From positions 16,003,491 through 16,067,490 of the forward strand of contig OY743190.1 in assembly GCA_963555705.1 (NCBI GenBank): 64,000 nt of DNA, given 5' to 3'. Each line of letters starts with the position of its first letter. Position 1 is the stretch's first letter. Below, in pieces: positions 1 to 9,075 of the stretch. The translations under genes and the position numbers were made by a program. The stretch is from Ligustrum vulgare (taxonomy: Eukaryota > Streptophyta > Magnoliopsida > Lamiales > Oleaceae). The notes beneath the pieces were generated by a model. That model saw nothing but the letters and a program-made list of their open reading frames with translations. It was not told the origin of the DNA and did not search any database.

Positions 1-32
1 TGTCGTTCTTCTGCATCTTGAATATGAGTTTG

Positions 33-204
33 GACCATTGGCTACAAACTTTGGAGCTCCTTGAACCTATCATGTAGCTCCCAACAAACTTTTGAAGACT
101 TGCTTGACGACATCAAATATTTGCGTAAGTAGGAAATGTATTATTCTACAAACTTCAGCAACCTAAGAATCCGTGATGAATTGACAAAGGCAGCAACAGA
201 ATAA
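33..204 (+). pseudogene. Rx-type coiled-coil domain remnant (CC tail)
   Basis: Frame 3 at 33-71 reads DHWLQTLELLEP and frame 1 at 91-129 reads FEDLLDDIKYLRK. This resembles the end of plant NLR coiled-coil domains, where a WL..L element is followed by AEDLLD and a charged helix. A frameshift separates the two halves and TAG at 130 follows. Further frame-1 text at 169-201 (RIRDELTKAATE) looks like the helical linker to NB-ARC and ends at TAA 202. It then continues in the same frame beyond the stop to about 295, where the frame must change to reach the P-loop. The first half of the CC domain is not recognisable. The assignment of 33-71 is tentative; that of 91-129 is stronger. Confidence 0.65.
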
Positions 205-331
205 TTCAACTTACAGTTGGCAAAAAGAAATATTGGCGAAAACCAATTTGAAAAGCAGGAAATGAAACTACCTCTTGAAAACAACATCAGGAGTAGCCGA
301 CGGAGCAACCGCATCTGTTATATCAAATGTT

Positions 332-355
332 GGTACTTCAGGAATTGGGAAAACA
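332..355 (+). pseudogene. P-loop (Walker A) relic, reference copy
   Basis: Frame 2 reads VISNVGTSGIGKT, the hydrophobic strand plus GxxxxGKT nucleotide-binding loop of NB-ARC; the family consensus is close to GMGGIGKTT. The invariant Gly (GGG, 347) and Lys (AAA, 350) are present here. In 13 other monomers the Gly codon is TGG (Trp). The motif is followed by LCQFINNDD, matching the usual LAQ.IYND. Confidence 0.9.
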
Positions 356-397
356 GGTCTTTGCCAATTCATCAATAATGACGACAAGGAAATGGAA

Positions 398-475
398 CAT
401 TTCCAAAATTTAAGAATATGACTTTTTGTATCACGTGATTTCAATGTTAAAAGAACAATTAAAGCAGTAATTTAG
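398..475 (+). pseudogene. RNBS-A relic with TGA and TAG stops
   Basis: Frame 2 reads HFQNLRI, a stop, then LFVSRDFNVKRTIKAVI and a second stop. The family pattern is F....WV.VS..F.V....I, so the first stop (TGA, 419-421) sits exactly where tryptophan TGG is expected, a single G to A change. The second stop is TAG at 473. Both recur unchanged in the other monomers that I scanned, so they predate amplification. Confidence 0.85.
430..439. promoter_or_regulatory. Perfect palindrome ATCACGTGAT with G-box core
   Basis: CACGTG is the plant G-box core (bHLH/bZIP binding). Here it lies within the RNBS-A coding relic, so its origin is coding (tcacgtgat, SRD) and not necessarily regulatory. It recurs once per ordinary monomer and three times in each 841 bp monomer. 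It is lost at 10818 (catgtg) and loses its outer symmetry in the units at 841, 53745 and 59458 (cacgtgaa). Confidence 0.35.
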
Positions 476-548
476 TCATCAACAGGAAATAAATGTTATT
501 CAATGAACTTGAACATTCTGTACAATGATGTGGAAATCATTAAAACAA

Positions 549-641
549 AAGAAATGTCTTCTTGTACTCGGTGATGGTTTTGATGCACTAAGGCCACTGT
601 TCAAGTGTGGACTTGATGGAAGCAAGATACTTGTCAAAAAG
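549..641 (+). pseudogene. Kinase-2 (Walker B) and RNBS-B relics
   Basis: Frame 3 reads KKCLLVLGDGFDAL from 549, matching kinase-2 (K.LLVLDDVW), but the first Asp is Gly (GGT), the Val is Gly and the Trp is Phe. GSKILVKK at 618-641 matches RNBS-B (GSKILVTTR) with the Thr-Thr-Arg sensor replaced. Spacing of about 12 residues between the motifs is near normal. A frameshift between roughly 535 and 550 separates it from RNBS-A, and another near 640-670 separates it from the next block. Confidence 0.85.
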
Positions 642-670
642 TTGCAATGGCTCCGGGCAATTCTAATTCT

Positions 671-822
671 GCACATTCCTTGAAGGATATGACAAATGAT
701 GACCGCTGGAAAATATTGGAAGGGCGCCTTTCTTTTGATCAAACAAAAGAAGAGTAATTTCCTAATTTTCAAACAAATGTCGAACAACTAATTTGGAAAT
801 GTGAAGGTATTCCTTTGGCTTC
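671..822 (+). pseudogene. RNBS-C region and GLPL (ARC1) relic
   Basis: Frame 2 reads HSLKDMTNDDRWKIL, like the L..L...D.W.LF segment of RNBS-C, then a TAA stop at 755. It continues with WKCEGIPLASK, where GIPLA (806-820) is the GLPL motif of ARC1 preceded by the usual KC.G. Here the codon before Trp-Lys-Cys is ATT, shared only with the next unit; from 3.2 kb onward it is ATG. A frameshift around 822-826, in a tcaaaat run, leads into ARC2. Confidence 0.88.
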
Positions 823-1095
823 AAAATTCTCGGTGGTCACATGTGCTCCAAGACAGATGATAAAGAGTGGTCATACGTTCAGAATAGTAATCTTTGGAAT
901 TTGGAGGCTTATAAAAATAAAATTTTACCTGCCCTACTTGTAAGTTACGTGCATATGACGCTGTATCTCAAACACTGCTTTGTATTTTGCACGGTAATCC
1001 CAAAGAATTATGAAATCAAGGGTGATAGATTAATCCGTATGCGGATGTCAATGTGCATAATTCTACCCGATGGTGGAAGCAAGGCACAGAACTGA
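823..1095 (+). pseudogene. ARC2 relic with RNBS-D
   Basis: This is the longest recognisable open stretch. Frame 1 reads KILGGHMCSKTDDKEW, then ILPALLVSY (922-948), YLKHCFVFC (964-990) and PKNYEIK, ending at TGA 1093. These match the ARC2 winged-helix start: LGG.L..K....EW, then ILPAL.LSY..LP..LK.CFAFCA.FPKDYEI. The usual LI.LWMA is changed to LIRMRM and the MHD motif is absent. ATG 841 is internal to the domain and has no claim to be a real start. Units at 31931, 38665 and 63111 carry private nonsense codons in this segment, so it is not under coding constraint. Confidence 0.88.
910..919 (+). promoter_or_regulatory. TATA-box-like string TATAAAAATA in each monomer
   Basis: The string fits the plant TATA consensus but lies inside the ARC2 relic, where it encodes part of AYKNK. 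It recurs at the same offset (anchor +69) across the array. Units with the aatatataa allele have a second TATA-like string. No transcription start or downstream gene is visible, so this is only a candidate site. Confidence 0.2.
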
Positions 1096-1250
1096 TAGCC
1101 ACCAATAAACTAAATGTTCTGGATTCCTTCAATGCGCAGTGTTCTAAACAAGTCCTTCACTTTGTCGGCTGCATGTTTGAGTTGACAAAGCCAAATTCTA
1201 AATGCTTTATCGGTAAATTGTCGTTCTTCTGCATCTTGAATATGAGTTTG
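1096..1250 (+). other. Unassigned segment between ARC2 relic and CC tail
   Basis: This stretch of the monomer joins the ARC2 end to the next CC tail. Frame 3 is open from 1053 to 1295, a Cys- and Phe-rich 80-codon frame, and runs into the possible CC text DHWLQ. I find no LRR pattern (LxxLxLxx) and no MHD. It may be a degraded earlier part of the coiled coil or the original breakpoint where the gene fragment circularised or was joined to itself. I assign no product. Confidence 0.5.
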
Positions 1251-2054
1251 GACCATTGGCTACAAACTTTGGAGCTCCTTGAACCTTTCATGTAGCTCCC
1301 AACAAACTTTTGAAGACTTGCTTGACGACATCAAATATTTGCGTAAGTAGGAAATGTATTATTCTACAAACTTCAGCAACCTAAGAATCCGTGATGAATT
1401 GACAAAGGCAGCAACAGAATAATTCAACTTACAGTTGGCAAAAAGAAATATTGGCGAAAACCAATTTGAAAAGCAGGAAATGAAACTACCTCTTGAAAAC
1501 AACATCAGGAGTAGCCGACGGAGCAACCGCATCTGTTATATCAAATGTTGGTACTTCAGGAATTGGGAAAACAGGTCTTTGCCAATTCATCAATAATGAC
1601 GACAAGGAAATGGAACATTTCCAAAATTTAAGAATATGACTTTTTGTATCACGTGAATTCAATGTTAAAAGAACAATTAAAGCAGTAATTTAGTCATCAA
1701 CAGGAAATAAATGTTATTCAATGAACTTGAACATTCTGTACAATAATGTGGAAATCATTAAAACAAAAGAAATGTCTTCTTGTACTCGGTGATGGTTTTG
1801 ATGCACTAAGGCCACTGTTCAAGTGTGGACTGGAAGCAAGATACTTGTCAAAAATTTGCAATGGCTCCGGGCAATTCTAATTCTGCACATTCCTTGAAGG
1901 ATATGACAAATGATGACCGCTGGAAAATATTGGAAGGGCGCCTTTCTTTTGATCAAACAAAAGAAGAGTAATTTCCTAATTTTCAAGCAACTGTCGAACA
2001 ACTAATTTGGAAATGTGAAGGTATTCCTTTGGCTTCAAAATTCTCGGTGGTCAC

Positions 2055-3272
2055 ATGTGCTCCAAGACAGATGATAAAGAGTGGTCATACGTTCAGAATA
2101 GTAATCTTTGGAATTTGGAGGCTTATAAAAATAAAATTTTACCTGCCCTACTTGTAAGTTACGTGCATATGACGCTGTATCTCAAACACTGCTTTGTATT
2201 TTGCACGGTAATCCCAAAGAATTATGAAATCAAGGGTGACAGATTAATCCGTATGCGGATGTCAATGTGCATAATTCTACCCGATGGTGGAAGCAAGGCA
2301 CAGAACTGATAGCCACCAATAAACTAAATGTTCTGGATTCCTTCAATGCGCAGTGTTCTAAACAAGTCCTTCACTTTGTCGGCTGCATGTTTGAGTTGAC
2401 AAAGCCAAATTCTAAATGCTTTATCGGTAAATTGTCGTTCTTCTGCATCTTGAATATGAGTTTGGACCATTGGCTACAAACTTTGGAGCTCCTTGAACCT
2501 ATCATGTAGCTCCCAACAAACTTTTGAAGACTTGCTTGACGACATCAAATATTTGCGTAAGTAGGAAATGTATTATTCTACAAACTTCAGCAACCTAAGA
2601 ATCCGTGATGAATTGACAAAGGCAGCAACAGAATAATTCAACTTACAGTTGGCAAAAAGAAATATTGGCGAAAACAAATTTGAAAAGCAGGAAATGAAAC
2701 TACCTCTTGAAAACAACATCAGGAGTAGCCGACGGAGCAATCGCATCTGTTATATCAAATGTCGGTACTTTAGGAATTGGGAAAACAGGTCTTTGCCAAT
2801 TCATCAATAATGACGACAAGGAAATGGAACATTTCCAAAATTTAAGAATATGACTTTTTGTATCACGTGATTTCAATGTTAAAAGAACAATTAAAGCAGT
2901 AATTTAGTCATCAACAGGAAATAAATGTTATTCAATGAACTTGAACATTCTGTACAATGATGTGGAAATCATTAAAACAAAAGAAATGTCTTCTTGTACT
3001 CGGTGATGGTTTTGATGCACTAAGGCCACTGTTCAAGTGTGGACTTGATGGAAGCAAGATACTTGTCAAAAAGTTGCAATGGCTCCGGGCAATTCTAATT
3101 CTGCACATTCCTTGAAGGATATGACAAATGATGACCGCTGGAAAATATTGGAAGGGCGCCTTTCTTTTGATCAAACAAAAGAAGAGTAATTTCCTAATTT
3201 TCAAGCAACTGTCGAACAACTAATGTGGAAATGTGAAGGTATTCCTTTGGCTTCAAAATTCTCGGTGGTCAC
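2055..3272 (+). repeat. Unit 2 (1218 bp)
   Basis: It shares gtggtcatacg and acgtgcatatg with unit 1 and has a private ggtgacag at 2240. Its second half carries aaacaaattt, caatcgcatc and gtcggtactttagg. The P-loop therefore reads GTLGIGKT. These are shared with the unit at 7858. Confidence 0.95.
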
Positions 3273-4203
3273 ATGTGCTCCAAGACAGATGATAAAGAGT
3301 GGTTATACGTTCAGAATAGTAATCTTTGGAATTTGGAGGCTTATAAAAATAAAATTTTACCTGCCCTACTTGTAAGTTACATGCATATGACGCTGTATCT
3401 CAAACACTGCTTTGTATTTTGCACGGTAATCCCAAAGAATTATGAAATCAAGGGTGAGAGATTAATCCGTATGCGGATGTCAATGTGCATAATTCTACCC
3501 GATGGTGGAAGCAAGGCACAGAACTGATAGCCACCAATAAACTAAATGTTCTGGATTCCTTCAATGCGCAGTGTTCTAAACAAGTCCTTCACTTTGTCGG
3601 CTGCATGTTTGAGTTGACAAAGCCAAATTCTAAATGCTTTATCGGTAAATTGTCGTTCTTCTGCATCTTGAATATGAGTTTGGACCATTGGCTACAAACT
3701 TCAGGAATTGGGAAAACAGGTCTTTGCCAATTCATCAATAATGACGACAAGGAAATGGAACATTTCCAAAATTTAAGAATATGACTTTTTGTATCACGTG
3801 ATTTCAATGTTAAAAGAACAATTAAAGCAGTAATTTAGTCATCAACAGGAAATAAATGTTATTCAATGAACTTGAACATTCTGTACAATGATGTGGAAAT
3901 CATTAAAACAAAAGAAATGTCTTCTTGTACTCGGTGATGGTTTTGATGCACTAAGGCCACTGTTCAAGTGTGGACTTGATGGAAGCAAGATACTTGTCAA
4001 AAAGTTGCAATGGCTCCGGGCAATTCTAATTCTGCACATTCCTTGAAGGATATGACAAATGATGACCGCTGGAAAATATTGGAAGGACGCCTTTCTTTTG
4101 ATCAAACAAAAGAAGAGTAATTTCCTAATTTTCAAGCAACTATCGAACAACTAATGTGGAAATGTGAAGGTATTCCTTTGGCTTCAAAATTCTCGGTGGT
4201 CAC
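3273..4203 (+). repeat. Unit 3 (931 bp deletion type)
   Basis: ARC2 Ile; 287 bp lost at ACTT (3698-3701), removing the CC tail and the start of the P-loop strand. ggacgcc; aagcaacta. Confidence 0.95.
3698..3701 (+). other. 287 bp deletion junction (ACTT microhomology), unit 3
   Basis: In the full monomer the deleted piece runs from ctacaaACTTtgg to ggtACTTcagg; one ACTT remains. The event joins the possible CC text to TSGIGKT in one frame, giving a 99-codon open frame (3485-3784) with no evidence of use. Confidence 0.92.
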
Positions 4204-5421
4204 ATGTGCTCCAAGACAGATGATAAAGAGTGGTTATACGTTCAGAATAGTAATCTTTGGAATTTGGAGGCTTATAAAAATAAAATTTTACCTGCCCTAC
4301 TTGTAAGTTACATGCATATGACGCTGTATCTCAAACACTGCTTTGTATTTTGCACGGTAAACCCAAAGAATTATGAAATCAAGGGTGAGAGATTAATCCG
4401 TATGCGGATGTCTATGTGCATAATTCTACCCGATGGTGGAAGCAAGGCACAGAACTGATAGCCACCAATAAACTAAATGTTCTGGATTCCTTCAATGCGC
4501 AGTGTTCTAAACAAGTCCTTCACTTTGTCGGCTGCATGTTTGAGTTGACAAAGCCAAATTCTAAATGCTTTATCGGTAAATTGTCGTTCTTCTGCATCTT
4601 GAATATGAGTTTGGACCATTGGCTACAAACTTTGGAGCTCCTTGAACCTATCATGTAGCTCCCAACAAACTTTTGAAGACTTGCTTGACGACATCAAATA
4701 TTTGCGTAAGTAGGAAATGTATTATTCTACAAACTTCAGCAACCTAAGAATCCGTGATGATTTGACAAAGGCAGCAACAGAATAATTCAACTTACAGTTG
4801 GCAAAAAGAAATATTGGCGAAAACCAATTTGAAAAGCAGGAAATGAAACTACCTCTTGAAAACAACATCAGGAGTAGCCGACGGAGCAACCGCATCTGTT
4901 ATATCAAATGTTGGTACTTCAGGAATTGGGAAAACAGGTCTTTGCCAATTCATCAATAATGACGACAAGGAAATGGAACATTTCCAAAATTTAAGAATAT
5001 GACTTTTTGTATCACGTGATTTCAATGTTAAAAGAACAATTAAAGCAGTAATTTAGTCATCAACAGGAAATAAATGTTATTCAATGAACTTGAACATTCT
5101 GTACAATGATGTGGAAATATATAAAACAAAAGAAATGTCTTCTTGTACTCGGTGATGGTTTTGATGCACTAAGGCCACTGTTCAAGTGTGGACTTGATGG
5201 AAGCAAGATACTTGTCAAAAAGTTGCAATGGCTCCGGGCAATTCTAATTCTGCACATTCCTTGAAGGATATGACAAATGATGACCGCTGGAAAATATTGG
5301 AAGGGCGCCTTTCTTTTGATCAAACAAAAGAAGAGTAATTTCCTAATTTTCAAGCAACTGTCGAACAACTAATGTGGAAATGTGAAGGTATTCCTTTGGC
5401 TTCAAAATTCTCGGTGGTCAC
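4204..5421 (+). repeat. Unit 4 (1218 bp)
   Basis: ARC2 Asn; atgtctatg, shared only with the unit at 10007; gatgatttg; GIGKT; aatatataa; gggcgcc. Confidence 0.95.
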
Positions 5422-6639
5422 ATGTGCTCCAAGACAGATGATAAAGAGTGGTTATACGTTCAGAATAGTAATCTTTGGAATTTGGAGGCTTATAAAAATA
5501 AAATTTTACCTGCCCTACTTGTAAGTTACATGCATATGACGCTGTATCTCAAACTCTGCTTTGTATTTTGCACGGTAATCCCAAAGAATTATGAAATCAA
5601 GGGTGAGAGATTAATCCGTATGCGGATGTCAATGTGCATAATTCTACCCGATGGTGGAAGCAAGGCACAGAACTGATAGCCACCAATAAACTAAATGTTC
5701 TGGATTCCTTCAATGCGCAGTGTTCTAAACAAGTCCTTCACTTTGTCGGCTGCATGTTTGAGTTGACAAAGCCAAATTCTAAATGCTTTATCGGTAAATT
5801 GTCGTTCTTCTGCATCTTGAATATGAGTTTGGACCATTGGCTACAAACTTTGGAGCTCCTTGAACCTATCATGTAGTTCCCAACAAACTTTTGAAGACTT
5901 GCTTGACGACATCAAATATTTGCGTAAGTAGGAAATGTATTATTCTACAAACTTCAGCAACCTAAGAATCCGTGATGATTTGACAAAGGCAGCAACAGAA
6001 TAATTCAACTTACAGTTGGCAAAAAGAAATATTGGCGAAAACCAATTTGAAAAGCAGGAAATGAAACTACCTCTTGAAAACAACATCAGGAGTAGCCGAC
6101 GGAGCAACCGCATCTGTTATATCAAATGTTGGTACTTCAGGAATTGGGAAAACAGGTCTTTGCCAATTCATCAATAATGACGACAAGGAAATGGAACATT
6201 TCCAAAATTTAAGAATATGACTTTTTGTATCACGTGATTTCAATGTTAAAAGAACAATTAAAGCAGTAATTTAGTCATCAACAGGAAATAAATGTTATTC
6301 AATGAACTTGAACATTCTGTACAATGATGTGGAAATCATTAAAACAAAAGAAATGTCTTCTTGTACTCGGTGATGGTTTTGATGCACTAAGGCCACTGTT
6401 CAAGTGTGGACTTGATGGAAGCAAGATACTTGTCAAAAAGTTGCAATGGCTCCGGGCAATTCTAATTCTGCACATTCCTTGAAGGATATGACAAATGATG
6501 ACCGCTGGAAAATATTGGAAGGACGCCTTTCTTTTGATCAAACAAAAGAAGAGTAATTTCCTAATTTTCAAGCAACTATCGAACAACTAATGTGGAAATG
6601 TGAAGGTATTCCTTTGGCTTCAAAATTCTCGGTGGTCAC
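5422..6639 (+). repeat. Unit 5 (1218 bp)
   Basis: ARC2 Ile; aaactctgc (His to Leu), shared only with the unit at 11225; tagttccc; gatgatttg; GIGKT; aatcattaa; ggacgcc; aagcaacta. Confidence 0.95.
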
Positions 6640-7857
6640 ATGTGCTCCAAGACAGATGATAAAGAGTGGTTATACGTTCAGAATAGTAATCTTTGGAATT
6701 TGGAGGCTTATAAAAATAAAATTTTACCTGCCCTACTTGTAAGTTACATGCATATGACGCTGTATCTCAAACACTGCTTTGTATTTTGCACGGTAAACCC
6801 AAAGAATTATGAAATCAAGGGTGAGAGATTAATCCGTATGCGGATGTCAATGTGCATAATTCTACCCGATGGTGGAAGCAAGGCACAGAACTGATAGCCA
6901 CCAATAAACTAAATGTTCTGGATTCCTTCAATGCGCAGTGTTCTAAACAAGTCCTTCACTTTGTCGGCTGCATGTTTGAGTTGACAAAGCCAAATTCTAA
7001 ATGCTTTATCGGTAAATTGTCGTTCTTCTGCATCTTGAATATGAGTTTGGACCATTGGCTACAAACTTTGGAGCTCCTTGAACCTATCATGTAGCTCCCA
7101 ACAAACTTTTGAAGACTTGCTTGACGACATCAAATATTTGCGTAAGTAGGAAATGTATTATTCTACAAACTTCAGCAACCTAAGAATCCGTGATGATTTG
7201 AAAAAGGCAGCAACAGAATAATTCAACTTACAGTTGGCAAAAAGAAATATTGGCGAAAACCAATTTGAAAAGCAGGAAATGAAACTACCTCTTGAAAACA
7301 ACATCAGTAGTAGCCGACGGAGCAACCGCATCTGTTATATCAAATGTTGGAACTTCAGGAATTTGGAAAACAGGTCTTTGCCAATTCATCAATAATGACG
7401 ACAAGGAAATGGAACATTTCCAAAATTTAAGAATATGACTTTTTGTATCACGTGATTTCAATGTTAAAAGAACAATTAAAGCAGTAATTTAGTCATCAAC
7501 AGGAAATAAATGTTATTCAATGAACTTGAACATTCTGTACAATGATGTGGAAATATATAAAACAAAAGAAATGTCTTCTTGTACTCGGTGATGGTTTTGA
7601 TGCACTAAGGCCACTGTTCAAGTGTGGACTTGATGGAAGCAAGATACTTGTCAAAAAGTTGCAATGGCTCCGGGCAATTCTAATTCTGCACATTCCTTGA
7701 AGGATATGACAAATGATGACCGCTGGAAAATATTGGAAGGGCGCCTTTCTTTTGATCAAACAAAAGAAGAGTAATTTCCTAATTTTCAAGCACTTGTCGA
7801 ACAACTAATGTGGAAATGTGAAGGTATTCCTTTGGCTTCAAAATTCTCGGTGGTCAC
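6640..7857 (+). repeat. Unit 6 (1218 bp, GIWKT)
   Basis: ARC2 Asn; gatgatttgaaaaagg; cagtagtagcc; ggaacttc; P-loop Trp at 7364; aatatataa; private aagcacttg (T at 7794). Confidence 0.95.
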
Positions 7858-9075
7858 ATGTGCTCCAAGACAGATGATAAAGAGTGGTTATACGTTCAGA
7901 ATAGTAATCTTTGGAATTTGGAGGCTTATAAAAATAAAATTTTACCTGCCCTACTTGTAAGTTACATGCATATGACGCTGTATCTCAAACACTGCTTTGT
8001 ATTTTGCACGGTAAACCCAAAGAATTATGAAATCAAGGGTGAGAGATTAATCCGTATGCGGATGTCAATGTGCATAATTCTACCCGATGGTGGAAGCAAG
8101 GCACAGAACTGATAGCCACCAATAAACTAAATGTTCTGGATTCCTTCAATGCGCAGTGTTCTAAACAAGTCCTTCACTTTGTCGGCTGCATGTTTGAGTT
8201 GACAAAGCCAAATTCTAAATGCTTTATCGGTAAATTGTCGTTCTTCTGCATCTTGAATATGAGTTTGGACCATTGGCTACAAACTTTGGAGCTCCTTGAA
8301 CCTATCATGTAGCTCCCAACAAACTTTTGAAGACTTGCTTGACGACATCAAATATTTGCGTAAGTAGGAAATGTATTATTCTACAAACTTCAGCAACCTA
8401 AGAATCCGTGATGAATTGACAAAGGCAGCAACAGAATAATTCAACTTACAGTTGGCAAAAAGAAATATTGGCGAAAACAAATTTGAAAAGCAGGAAATGA
8501 AACTACCTCTTGAAAACAACATCAGGAGTAGCCGACGGAGCAATCGCATCTGTTATATCAAATGTCGGTACTTTAGGAATTGGGAAAACAGGTCTTTGCC
8601 AATTCATCAATAATGACGACAAGGAAATGGAACATTTCCAAAATTTAAGAATATGACTTTTTGTATCACGTGATTTCAATGTTAAAAGAACAATTAAAGC
8701 AGTAATTTAGTCATCAACAGGAAATAAATGTTATTCAATGAACTTGAACATTCTGTACAATGATGTGGAAATCATTAAAACAAAAGAAATGTCTTCTTGT
8801 ACTCGGTGATGGTTTTGATGCACTAAGGCCACTGTTCAAGTGTGGACTTGATGGAAGCAAGATACTTGTCAAAAAGTTGCAATGGCTCCGGGCAATTCTA
8901 ATTCTGCACATTCCTTGAAGGATATGACAAATGATGACCGCTGGAAAATATTGGAAGGGCGCCTTTCTTTTGATCAAACAAAAGAAGAGTAATTTCCTAA
9001 TTTTCAAGCAACTGTCGAACAACTAATGTGGAAATGTGAAGGTATTCCTTTGGCTTCAAAATTCTCGGTGGTCAC
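7858..9075 (+). repeat. Unit 7 (1218 bp, hybrid unit)
   Basis: ARC2 Asn in its left part, like the unit at 13661. Its right part (gatgaattg, aaacaaattt, caatcgcatc, gtcggtactttagg) is like the unit at 2055. It is the junction monomer of the 5803 bp duplication. Confidence 0.95.

Larger units (their letters stand above)
1..840 (+). repeat. Unit 0 (partial, left edge)
   Basis: This unit lacks its first part outside the window. It carries gatgaattg, GIGKT, aatcattaa and gggcgcc. It has aacaaatgtcg before GLPL and ctaatttgg, which is shared only with the next unit. Confidence 0.95.
33..1095 (+). pseudogene. CC-NB-ARC disease-resistance gene fragment (reference copy)
   Basis: This is one monomer read in biological order and serves as the model for all others. 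Intact relatives are plant CC-NB-ARC-LRR receptors, which bind ATP/ADP through NB-ARC and signal in innate immunity. Motifs appear in the right order and roughly right spacing: coiled-coil tail (33-204), P-loop (332), RNBS-A (398), kinase-2 (549), RNBS-B (618), GLPL (806), RNBS-D (922-1010). The reading frame moves from frame 3 to 1 to 2 to 3 to 2 to 1, so at least five frameshifts are needed. In-frame stops lie at 130 (TAG), 202 (TAA), 419 (TGA where RNBS-A normally has Trp), 473 (TAG) and 755 (TAA). No MHD motif and no LRR follows; about 940 bases after ARC2 the next P-loop begins. It cannot encode a functional receptor. The frame shifts fall near A-rich runs. Motif identification is from memory of the family, without a search. 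Confidence 0.9.
841..2054 (+). repeat. Unit 1 (1214 bp)
   Basis: Left-edge alleles are present: gtggtcatacg, acgtgcatatg and ggtgatagatt. It has a private cctttcatg. A 4 bp deletion at 1830/1831 (gtggactggaag instead of gtggacttgatggaag) gives the short length. It also has cacgtgaattc and acaataatg. GIGKT; ARC2 Ile. Confidence 0.95.
2240..8042 (+). repeat. Higher-order block A, copy 1 (period 5803 bp)
   Basis: Five-monomer block (four of 1218 bp and one of 931 bp, 4872 + 931 = 5803). It shares with copy 2 rare alleles in the same order: gtcggtactttagg, the 931 bp unit, atgtctatg, aaactctgc with tagttccc, and gatgatttgaaaaagg. The exact limits lie within the 371 bp exchange interval. Confidence 0.9.

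Noticed and set aside
500..787. Minus-strand 95-codon open frame repeated in almost every unit
   Set aside because: It lies antisense to the kinase-2 to GLPL relic, has no recognisable domain, and is open in all units simply because they are recent copies. A 4 bp deletion breaks it at 1830 without consequence.
934..948. Splice donor-like cttgtaagtt and gcgtaagtag
   Set aside because: The first encodes conserved LVSY of ARC2 and the second follows the CC tail. No matching acceptor with a polypyrimidine tract restores the frame.
841..1095. 84-codon ARC2 frame as a small real gene
   Set aside because: ATG 841 is internal to a conserved domain, upstream motifs lie in other frames, and three units carry nonsense changes in it.
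1053..1295. Plus-strand 80-codon open frame (Cys/Phe rich) in most units
   Set aside because: It overlaps the ARC2 relic in another frame, shows no start context or family match, and is interrupted in the unit at 37447 (cacataac). Only its end resembles CC text.
3485..3784. 99-codon frame joining DHWLQT to SGIGKT in 931 bp units
   Set aside because: It is a by-product of the 287 bp deletion. It stops at the TGA in RNBS-A and encodes no complete domain. The overlapping minus-strand 72-codon frame is its shadow.
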